Shown here piece by piece: positions 37,901 to 43,771 of a stretch of 64,000 bases of DNA. Position numbers and translations under genes: made by a program. Source of the stretch: Halobacteriovoraceae bacterium (GTDB lineage: Bacteria > Bdellovibrionota > Bacteriovoracia > Bacteriovoracales > Bacteriovoracaceae); NCBI GenBank assembly GCA_020635115.1, contig JACKAK010000010.1, positions 89,251-153,250 of the forward strand, read 5' to 3'. Positions within the stretch are counted from its first letter, which is position 1; every line of letters begins with the position of its first letter. A model generated the notes under the pieces. The model did no database searches and had not been told where the DNA came from. It saw only the letters and a program-made list of their open reading frames with translations.

Positions 37901-38002
37901 ATATGGTTTTTTATCCGCAGGAATAAAATCTTCAAGATAGTATTTTTCTAAAATTTCAGATGCGTAAACTGCTTCTTGCTGGCCGATAAGTTTAATTTCC
38001 AT
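34988..38002 (-). CDS. Three-domain fusion: class III aminotransferase - GNAT acetyltransferase - second aminotransferase-like domain
   Basis: A 1004-residue protein. Residues about 1-450 form a class III aminotransferase close to lysine 6-aminotransferases, with CHSGAEANEIAL, FDEVQTGFHLGRDFF and a PLP Lys in CAKKAQIG near 320. Residues about 540-675 form a GNAT domain (DTTVKKEFQGKNIGLHL is the acetyl-CoA loop region). Residues about 700-1004 are a second fold-type I PLP-like domain: VVVNDTSGH matches the Asp-bearing strand, but the Lys position reads FFCYLGGQAAL, so the catalytic Lys seems lost. It starts 8 bp after the Ddl-like gene. The first two domains look active. I do not know this combination. 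Confidence 0.87.
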   Translation of the reverse strand: MEIKLIGQQEAVYASEILEKYYLEDFIPADKKPYLTKLKHSIGPYLAIESSNGNTAYLMDAASQIATMGLGFNPQSFLGVMSNYYTFNDLPNSESGELIIKAFKKFLKRKIGTQAEFIFCHSGAEANEIALGQCFERFEGKRKQVLAFEGSFHGRMQVALMSTWNPSKRIPFEMPNFEKTQYIPYPDIKDDDFDRDNTSEWKKLWENSTHKDFESLLDQYSLTHQTQSREIEVLQNVRLKLQGNSIFAIIIEPMQCEGGDNYATSAFYNALTILSKVYDVPLIFDEVQTGFHLGRDFFWFKSFNLTDSFGKELFPDFVTCAKKAQIGVVIDFIQTGHNRPNEFSITSLHRGLIHGQIIDQRSEQILKIESYTRNKLTSFVSKFSKYLACPRVCGISFAFDVIDKDFLNKFISKRFDIGLLYYPAGEKTLRFRTNLSFKESDIDFLFDRLDILADHLYNSKPLEPNQNIKIEHSLKDPILEWPQIFFKARQNKIDRDEVLAFCKKMTELTCIEIDSEKLGHITKDIVNLEEENYEEQRRTDISLFKQSVESAMGICLGLFDSNNQLIAISFSAPLEIFPFENGLRLDRNFHDPQSIYMIDTTVKKEFQGKNIGLHLKATLISLALLRGRNKIIGRTRQVLATSMFSVNMALGAYETQYIIEDYKDFLKYRDVIISEINLETHSPQILNSSLQNKVVSWDESKIEFIAPSLMNKICLSNFVSVDYLKNLKSISQNSPKELQHIYMASGQSECVDKIIKSIWYRSDKKRTGLMSIKGHHFGHGSFYSRAISGIRSVFDSHLIEASTKIKDIEEIIAKEKPLAFFISTFGNKISSHLPIELIDSIIEISQKHGVKVVVNDTSGHCFRGSKDHYFTVNEFKNTPDAFFCYLGGQAALCFVKDDIYVKDPLMMISTWDGDEASLTRAIFEKEWIEKNKEIFDKNTETFDEFMRKYLSQFKGQYLVKRGVVLSEKGFPTPLKHILPKATTTCFDTNYNARLAFEEKLRNLL

Positions 38003-38009
38003 ATTTATT

Positions 38010-38996
38010 TTATCCTTGAAAGATTTTGTCGATCAAAAAATCTTCTAATTTTGTACCATTATGTTCCATCATTTTTGGGAACATAGAAATTGGGGTCATA
38101 CCAGGAAAAGTGTTTATTTCATTCAGAAGGATTTCATTATTTTGTGTGAGAAAAAAATCGACTCTCGAAAGATGCCTTAGCTTCAATCCTATAAAAGCTT
38201 TTCTTGCAATATTTTTCATTTCTTCAACAATTTCCTGATCAATATTTGGTGCCTCTACAAGTGTTTGTGTATGTGAATTTTTTGAATATTTTTCTTCATA
38301 GGTATAAAACTTGGATGGAACAATAATTTCACCTGGATTAGTAACATAAAGAACTCCATTGTACTCATAGACTGAAATTTCAAGTTCTCTGGCCTGTATA
38401 TTTTTTTCAACGACAACGTAGGAAGAATATTGAAAGGCTTCATTTAGTTTATTTTCAATATCATTTTTATTATTTACATAATAACAACCACGAGAAGAAC
38501 CTTGACTGGCAGCTTTAATATAAATTTCTTTATGAGTTTCAAAAAAATCATGAATTCTTTCTCTATTCTCAATGGAATTGTCCTCTACAATTAAAAAGGG
38601 AGTATTTGGTATTCCAAGCGCACTAAACCAAAGTTTTGCACTTATTTTATTAAAACAAAGTGCGTGTGATTCAGGTAGTGGCCCTAAATAGGGTATAGAG
38701 AAAACTTCGAGTAAAGCACTGAATTGCCCATCCTCGCCTTTATTTCCGTGTATATAGGGGATGCAATAGTCAATTTTTATAGAATGACCACTGTTGAGAG
38801 TATTAAGATACCGAGTAGATGTAAGTTCATACTCATATTGTGAATCTTTTAGAGTTCCTTCGGCAGTTAATTCAACTAAAAAGAGTTTGAGATTGGAATT
38901 ATTACATAGAGTGTCATGAATGAATTTGGCAGAAATACAGGAGATTTCATGCTCACTTCCTCCTCCTCCCCACACAATCAAAATATTTTTTACCAT
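38010..38996 (-). CDS. ddl: D-alanine--D-alanine ligase-like ATP-grasp ligase
   Basis: A 328-residue ATP-grasp enzyme with the Ddl plan. GGGGSEHEISC is at the N-terminus, IHGNKGEDGQFSALLE near 90, ATP-binding KAASQGSSRGC near 160, and the metal-binding end LLNEINTFPGMTPISMFP. These fit a D-Ala-D-Ala ligase, but it heads an operon of amino-acid-modifying enzymes rather than sitting with mur or fts genes. So it is either the cell's Ddl in an odd place, or a paralogue joining other amino acids. The start has a GGGG ribosome binding site. Confidence 0.85.
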   Translation of the reverse strand: MVKNILIVWGGGGSEHEISCISAKFIHDTLCNNSNLKLFLVELTAEGTLKDSQYEYELTSTRYLNTLNSGHSIKIDYCIPYIHGNKGEDGQFSALLEVFSIPYLGPLPESHALCFNKISAKLWFSALGIPNTPFLIVEDNSIENRERIHDFFETHKEIYIKAASQGSSRGCYYVNNKNDIENKLNEAFQYSSYVVVEKNIQARELEISVYEYNGVLYVTNPGEIIVPSKFYTYEEKYSKNSHTQTLVEAPNIDQEIVEEMKNIARKAFIGLKLRHLSRVDFFLTQNNEILLNEINTFPGMTPISMFPKMMEHNGTKLEDFLIDKIFQG

Positions 38997-39042
38997 TATT
39001 TTAACCCCACTTTGTCTAAGGATTTTAGCATTTTATATATTT

Positions 39043-39068
39043 GTTGAACACAAGTTGTTGTGTTCAAC
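39043..39068. promoter_or_regulatory. Perfect 26-bp dyad, candidate operator of the six-gene operon
   Basis: GTTGAACACAA (39043-39053) and TTGTGTTCAAC (39058-39068) are perfect 11-bp inverted complements around GTTG. The dyad lies 47-72 bp upstream of the first codon of the Ddl-like gene, where a promoter is expected; a TATAAA and a TAAAAT on the minus strand follow within 30 bp. Its size and symmetry suit a dimeric repressor or activator site, or a leader hairpin if transcribed. Confidence 0.7.
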
Positions 39069-39238
39069 TAAAGAAAAACAATTTATGACAAAAACTTACA
39101 TCTAACTTAAATAAAATTTTATGCGCTAAGAAAAAATCAGCATAAATCAACTTTTTCATAAATAATTTTAAGTATTTGAATATAAAATTTAAATAAAAAT
39201 AAGGGCCCAATAAAATATTTTGTGATATTTCTTACATT

Positions 39239-39267
39239 TTGACGAGTGGATACGATTCTGATAGTTA
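39239..39267 (+). promoter_or_regulatory. Putative promoter of the TPR/winged-helix regulator
   Basis: TTGACG (39239-39244) is separated by 17 bp from TAGTTA (39262-39267), with a TGA just before it giving an extended -10 pattern. It faces right, about 50 bp ahead of the gene. The -10 is weak. Confidence 0.4.
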
Positions 39268-39280
39268 TTCCTTTAGTTTT

Positions 39281-39301
39281 TTGAGAAATTTTTTTTCTCA
39301 A
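39281..39301 (+). promoter_or_regulatory. Hairpin in the regulator leader
   Basis: TTGAGAAA (39281-39288) and TTTCTCAA (39294-39301) form a perfect 8-bp stem with a five-T loop, 17 bp before the ATG at 39318. It could influence translation or be a pause site. Confidence 0.35.
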
Positions 39302-39317
39302 GAGAAAACTTTTTCAT

Positions 39318-40586
39318 ATGGGGGGTTCTGTGGCCAATGACACAGATTTTATTGAAGCAAGGCCGGCCTATGGTTTTATTCATCAGGATTCAAATTTTTC
39401 TGAACAAAAAGTTTTAGGCCGTGAAGAACTGGCCCGATCATATTACCTGATGGCGAAAGTGCAATATGATAAATCTGATTTTGATAAAGCTGAAAGAAAC
39501 TTTTTGAAATCTTTAGAAATGGCAGATTCTCCCAAGGATATTTATACTATTTTTAAAGCTCATGGCTTTTTAATTAGAATAGCTTCTGAAAGATTGGAAG
39601 ACCTAAAGGCACAAAAATATATTGAGGAATCAGATAAATTAATTGAACAAATTTCAACAACCTTGGGAAGTCTTACTGCTGAATACTTTTACAATGTTGG
39701 AGTAGTTAAGACTTATCGTGGAGAGTTTAAAGAAGCTCGTGAAAATTATCTATTAGCATACAATAAGTCAAAAGAAGAAAATGATCCAGAATTGTTATCG
39801 AAGTGTATTCTCGCTTTGGGTATTAGTTTTTATAATTCTAAAAACTATGACGTTGCACTTGATTATTTACATCAACTAAATCAGCTTCTAAAGATTATTA
39901 AAAAATCTTATTTATGTGGCTCCATGTTTTTCTTTACGGCAAAAATATACTCAGATTTAGGGCATTACGACCAGGCCTTGAATTATTTGAGAAAATCAAT
40001 GGCACATCTCCAAGAAAAGAAATGTTGGAATATGATTGGGTATATCTACTTGGCCAGAGGAACAGTTTATAAGAGAATGGGAGATTATGATAGGGCCCAA
40101 TTGTTTTATGAGCTTGCTCTTGAAAGTATAGATCAATCTTTGTTTAAGCGTCTTGCTGGTCTAATTAAAAGTGAAATTGAGGATGTGAACGATTCTAATG
40201 TTGACCTTTATCTCGATAAGTCTAATCGAAAAGTAGTTGAAAAAATTCTTGGTACAATTGATTTTAAACATAGGTTTGTACTTTTAGAAATTTTATTCCT
40301 ATTAGCAAAAAATTCAGGGCAATATTATGATAAGGATAAATTGGCCAAGGAAATTTGGAAAGATGAATATAATCCTCTTATCCATGATAAACTCATTTAT
40401 ACAAGCATTAGTAGACTGAGAAAACTTATTGAGCCGAAAAATGGTTCTGGTGAAAAACGAAAGTACATCATTAGGGGAAAAGATGGTTATACCTTTAATC
40501 CATTGGCCAGAATTCGCTTTCATGTTGAGGACACGGTTACAATTAATCAATCAATTGCCAATATTGAAATTTCGTCACCTGTTTAG
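39318..40586 (+). CDS. TPR protein with C-terminal OmpR-type winged-helix DNA-binding domain
   Basis: A 422-residue probable transcription regulator. Residues about 30-290 contain five or six tetratricopeptide-type repeats (ARSYYLMAKVQYDKSDFDKAERNFLKSLEMA is one; others near 130, 170, 210 and 245). Residues about 305-400 are a Trans_reg_C winged helix, with VLLEILFLLAKNSG, LAKEIWKDEYNP and the recognition-helix region TSISRLRKLIEP followed by the wing YIIRGKDGYTF. There is no receiver domain, so the TPR part probably senses a protein or ligand. A GTG at 39330 behind GGGGGG is an alternative start. It diverges from the six-gene operon. Confidence 0.85.
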   Translation: MGGSVANDTDFIEARPAYGFIHQDSNFSEQKVLGREELARSYYLMAKVQYDKSDFDKAERNFLKSLEMADSPKDIYTIFKAHGFLIRIASERLEDLKAQKYIEESDKLIEQISTTLGSLTAEYFYNVGVVKTYRGEFKEARENYLLAYNKSKEENDPELLSKCILALGISFYNSKNYDVALDYLHQLNQLLKIIKKSYLCGSMFFFTAKIYSDLGHYDQALNYLRKSMAHLQEKKCWNMIGYIYLARGTVYKRMGDYDRAQLFYELALESIDQSLFKRLAGLIKSEIEDVNDSNVDLYLDKSNRKVVEKILGTIDFKHRFVLLEILFLLAKNSGQYYDKDKLAKEIWKDEYNPLIHDKLIYTSISRLRKLIEPKNGSGEKRKYIIRGKDGYTFNPLARIRFHVEDTVTINQSIANIEISSPV

Positions 40587-41181
40587 AACAATTTATATTC
40601 CAACCGTTTTGATAACTCTAACCAACGCTTTTGGTCAGGAGGAGATTAAAAAGGAATCAGGGAATGACCTTTTACGAATTGATAGGGCCTATATCCGGAT
40701 TGAACAACAAGTCTACTGGAATTCTGAGATTAAAAAATTTTCAAAGGATTTGAAGCAGTTTAATTGTTACTATCCGGAGGGGTTATTGAATTTTTATTTT
40801 GGTTCAAATAGTACTTTGTTTTCAAAAGTCGATAAACAGCAAATTTATTTGCTGAAATTATTTCATCTTAATAAAATTAAGAGAGTTCCCCTAATTAAGC
40901 TTTCTAAGAAACAGCTTAAAGATTGTGAAAATTTTGGTAAACTTTCAGATTCTGCATATCAAACCTTACTTTCGATCGAAAAAACTCTGGTTGATAGGGT
41001 ATCATCTATTGTCGATGTTGAGCTCGGGAAAAAAATGGAAGATCTCAGAGTCATAATTGGCAATGACGAAAAAGTATTATCGAAGAAAAGAGATATGATT
41101 TATAAAGAACTACTCTCTAAACATATTTCGAACTATTTACTCTTCATCGATAGTAAAAACTCACATTATGTATACAAATAG
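40564..41181 (+). CDS. Exported protein of unknown function
   Basis: I start this gene at TTG 40564 because the resulting N-terminus is a clean signal peptide (MKFRHLFRTIYIPTVLITLTNAFG). The open frame continues upstream, but that part overlaps the regulator gene in another frame. The mature part, about 180 residues, is helical and charged, with three Cys and no recognised domain. It overlaps the end of the regulator by 23 bp and the start of the RimI-like gene by 14 bp, so the three genes form one unit. The weak Shine-Dalgarno leaves the start uncertain. Confidence 0.65.
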   Translation: MKFRHLFRTIYIPTVLITLTNAFGQEEIKKESGNDLLRIDRAYIRIEQQVYWNSEIKKFSKDLKQFNCYYPEGLLNFYFGSNSTLFSKVDKQQIYLLKLFHLNKIKRVPLIKLSKKQLKDCENFGKLSDSAYQTLLSIEKTLVDRVSSIVDVELGKKMEDLRVIIGNDEKVLSKKRDMIYKELLSKHISNYLLFIDSKNSHYVYK

Positions 41182-41599
41182 AGTTTTTACGAATTCAATT
41201 TCCAAAAATTTAATTACTGAGGTATCCGAACTAGACCGTCAATTCATGGATTATCCATGGAGTTGCGATGCGTTAGAAAGTTTTTTTCAAAATAAAAAAT
41301 ATAGACTATATGCTTCATTTGAAGGTTTACGTCTCATTGCATTTGCATTATTTGATGAATATGATGAAAATGAATTACATTTACTTAAAATTGTCACTCA
41401 TTCTGGGTATTTAAAACAGGGACTGGCCAGTAAACTTCTCGGTATGGCAAAAAAAGAATCCTCTAAAATATATTTAGAAGTAAGAAAAAATAACCATACT
41501 GCTAATAGGCTTTATATAGCTCAAGGTTTTAAATATATAAGTACTTTACCAAAGTTTTACTCAGATGGGCAGTCTGCTTGCATCTATATCTATAAGTAA
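41168..41599 (+). CDS. rimI: RimI-like GNAT N-acetyltransferase
   Basis: A 143-residue single GNAT domain. YLKQGLASKLLGMA is the acetyl-CoA-binding loop (Q/RxxGx[AG] pattern), IYLEVRKNNHTANRLYIAQGFKYI is the C-terminal strand-helix typical of RimI-type ribosomal protein S18 acetyltransferases, and FYSDGQSACIYIYK ends the domain like the YY..G.DA..M segment. The substrate is not certain. Placement just before the rimP-nusA operon suits a translation-related role. Confidence 0.75.
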   Translation: MYTNRVFTNSISKNLITEVSELDRQFMDYPWSCDALESFFQNKKYRLYASFEGLRLIAFALFDEYDENELHLLKIVTHSGYLKQGLASKLLGMAKKESSKIYLEVRKNNHTANRLYIAQGFKYISTLPKFYSDGQSACIYIYK

Positions 41600-41677
41600 A
41601 TTTATAAAATCATTGTCTTTTCTTTTAAATTTTGTTAATAAGGATCTGTCTTTATCTTTCATTTTTAAATATTAGGT

Positions 41678-41713
41678 AGGGGTTGTTCTTTTGCGGAGTA
41701 ACCCCTTTTTTTT
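41678..41713 (+). terminator. Intrinsic terminator before rimP
   Basis: AGGGGTT (41678-41684) pairs with AACCCCT (41700-41706), followed immediately by a T run to 41713. It ends upstream transcription and lies only about 20 bp before the rimP start, so it could also act as an attenuator in the rimP-nusA leader. Confidence 0.8.
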
Positions 41714-41731
41714 GACCTAGTGGGAGCGATA

Positions 41732-42283
41732 TTGAATTTAGACCAACTTTTAGGACATAAAGAGGGAATGCATCTTGAAAATAAATTTTTCGAGTGTTGT
41801 TTACCTATCGTTGAAAGTATTGGACTTGAGCTCTATGATATCGAATATTTTTCCCAAAACTCTCTGCTGCGACTCTATATTGAAAACCCGCAAACTAAGA
41901 CAGCAAAGATTGAAGAGTGCGCCGCTGTAGATAGGGCCCTGTCGTTACCTTTTGAAGAGGTTGAATGGATTCCTGAAAATCTAGTTCTTGAAGTATCATC
42001 TCCAGGAATCTTTCGACATTTGAAATATCGATCACAATTTGAAAAGGCCATTGAACAAAGGGTTGAGTTAAGTTTGACTCATAAATTTGAACAACTATTA
42101 GAAAATAAATCAATAGTCCCATGTTCTGATTTTGAATTGCCTACTGCAATCAAAAAGGCCAAAAAAGCCATTGGGATTTTAAAAAATATTAAAGGAAATG
42201 AAATTGTAATCAACATTAATGGTTGTGACTTGTTACTTAATGTTGATGCAATCAAAAAGGCAAATGTAAGTCCTGAATTATAA
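41732..42283 (+). CDS. rimP: Ribosome maturation factor RimP
   Basis: RimP helps assemble the 30S subunit. The family blocks are present: LYDIEYFSQNSLLRLYIE near the N-terminus, then CAAVDRALS, LVLEVSSPGIFRHLKY, and a C-terminal SH3-like domain ending in LLNVDAIKKANV, about 183 residues in all. I chose TTG 41732 because GGGAG lies 5 bp upstream; a GTG at 41720 would add four residues. It leads the conserved rimP-nusA-infB-rbfA-truB operon, with nusA following after 13 bp. Confidence 0.92.
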   Translation: MNLDQLLGHKEGMHLENKFFECCLPIVESIGLELYDIEYFSQNSLLRLYIENPQTKTAKIEECAAVDRALSLPFEEVEWIPENLVLEVSSPGIFRHLKYRSQFEKAIEQRVELSLTHKFEQLLENKSIVPCSDFELPTAIKKAKKAIGILKNIKGNEIVININGCDLLLNVDAIKKANVSPEL

Positions 42284-42296
42284 AGAGGTAAGTTTT

Positions 42297-43715
42297 ATGA
42301 ATTTTTCAGAATTAGGAAGAGTCATTGAGGCCATAGGTAAAGAACGTGGTATCGAAAGAAACGTTGTCGTGAAGGCCATAGAACAAGCATTTCTAGTAAC
42401 AGCTAGAAAAAAATACGGTATCCAAGGTGAGTATGAGACTAAATATAATGAGTCTGATGATGATATTGAAATATATCAATTCAAAAATGTGGTGACAGAC
42501 GTAAAAGATCCAATTCTTGAAATAAATTTAGAAGAGGCCAAGGAACTTGATGAAGATGTTGAAGTAGGTGATCAGTTAGGTATCAGAATCGAAAATCCAA
42601 ATTTTACAAGAGTAGATGTTCAAACGGCCAGACAAATCATTTTTCAAAAAGTTCGTGATGCAGAAAGAGAAATTCTCTTTTCTGAATTTAAGCATAGAGA
42701 AGGGGATATCATTTCTGGAATCGCAAGAAGATACGAAAGAGGAAATATAATCGTTGATCTTGGAAAGGCCGATGCGATATTACCACGACGCGAAGTTATT
42801 CCAGGGGAAAATTTCAAACCTGGTGATAGAATACAGGCCTACTTAACTGAAGTCGTGATGACAAATAGAGGTCCTGAAATAAGATTGTCGCGCACTTCTC
42901 CTTTATTTTTAGTAAAGCTTTTCGAACTAGAAGTTCCTGAGATTCAAGATGGGACAATTATTATCAAGTCTGCGGCCAGAGAACCTGGACATCGTGCCAA
43001 AATTGCTGTGACTACTGCGGATAAAGAAATTGATCCAGTTGGGGCCTGCGTAGGTATGAAAGGAAGCAGAGTGCAAAATGTTGTAAATGAACTACAAGGC
43101 GAGAAAATAGATATTGTTAAATGGTATGACGATCTAGACGCTTTTGCGAGAGAAGCTCTGGCCCCTTCCGAAATTTCAAATATTATGATTGACCATGAGG
43201 AACAATCCATGGACGTCGTTGTCGAAGAAGATCAACTTTCTTTAGCAATTGGACGTAGGGGACAAAATGTTAGACTAGCGGCCATGCTTTCTGGTTATAA
43301 AATTAATATTATCTCAAAAACTAAGCTACAAGAAAGAATTAATAAAGCAGTTGCAAATCTTATTCAAATTGATGGAATTTCAGAAACAATTGCACAAGTA
43401 CTCGTCCAAAATGGCGTTATGGCAATCGGGGATTTAGCTGTACTTGAAGCTGCTGATATGGCACACATGCTCGGACTTGAAGAATCTGAAACACAAACAA
43501 TTTTGGCCAATACAAATAAGGCAATTGATGATGGAAATATTGAACTTCAAGTCGATGAGGATGAGGAATTTGTCTCGGCCTCTGCCGTACCTTCGTACGT
43601 TGGAAAACTTGAAAACGGTGGGCCGAAATTAGATGGTTCTGAGGATGAATCAGAAAAATTTTCTGAGGCCGAAAGAAGACTCAGAGAAGAACTTGCAGCA
43701 TTTAAGTTAAAATAA
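42297..43715 (+). CDS. nusA: Transcription termination/antitermination factor NusA
   Basis: A 472-residue NusA. The N-terminal RNA-polymerase-binding domain covers about 1-125, S1 domain about 135-200 (EGDIISGIARRYERGNIIVDLG), KH1 and KH2 about 205-345 (GACVGMKGSRVQNVVNEL; LAIGRRGQNVRLAA), then a helix-hairpin-helix type region at 350-400 (DGISETIAQVLVQNG) and a short acidic tail. NusA binds RNA polymerase and nascent RNA. In E. coli it regulates its own operon at leader terminators; the terminator before rimP would permit the same here. Confidence 0.97.
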   Translation: MNFSELGRVIEAIGKERGIERNVVVKAIEQAFLVTARKKYGIQGEYETKYNESDDDIEIYQFKNVVTDVKDPILEINLEEAKELDEDVEVGDQLGIRIENPNFTRVDVQTARQIIFQKVRDAEREILFSEFKHREGDIISGIARRYERGNIIVDLGKADAILPRREVIPGENFKPGDRIQAYLTEVVMTNRGPEIRLSRTSPLFLVKLFELEVPEIQDGTIIIKSAAREPGHRAKIAVTTADKEIDPVGACVGMKGSRVQNVVNELQGEKIDIVKWYDDLDAFAREALAPSEISNIMIDHEEQSMDVVVEEDQLSLAIGRRGQNVRLAAMLSGYKINIISKTKLQERINKAVANLIQIDGISETIAQVLVQNGVMAIGDLAVLEAADMAHMLGLEESETQTILANTNKAIDDGNIELQVDEDEEFVSASAVPSYVGKLENGGPKLDGSEDESEKFSEAERRLREELAAFKLK

Positions 43716-43771
43716 TTTGTATATATAAGAAGTGAAAATTGGAAAAAGTAGAAAATAAATCTGGAGAATAC

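Larger units (their letters stand above)
38997..39317. other. Divergent intergenic control region
   Basis: This 321-bp AT-rich stretch separates the leftward six-gene operon from the rightward TPR/winged-helix regulator. It contains a perfect 26-bp dyad (39043-39068), a TTGACG/TAGTTA promoter candidate facing right (39239-39267) and an 8-bp hairpin (39281-39301) in the regulator leader. No gene is visible in it. Confidence 0.75.

Noticed and set aside
40429..40563. A longer N-terminus for the exported protein at 40564.
   Set aside because: The upstream part overlaps the regulator gene in another frame, while starting at 40564 yields a clean signal peptide.
43739..43771. TTG start for infB eleven codons upstream.
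   Set aside because: The ATG at 43772 has GGAG at proper distance and matches the usual IF-2 N-terminus.
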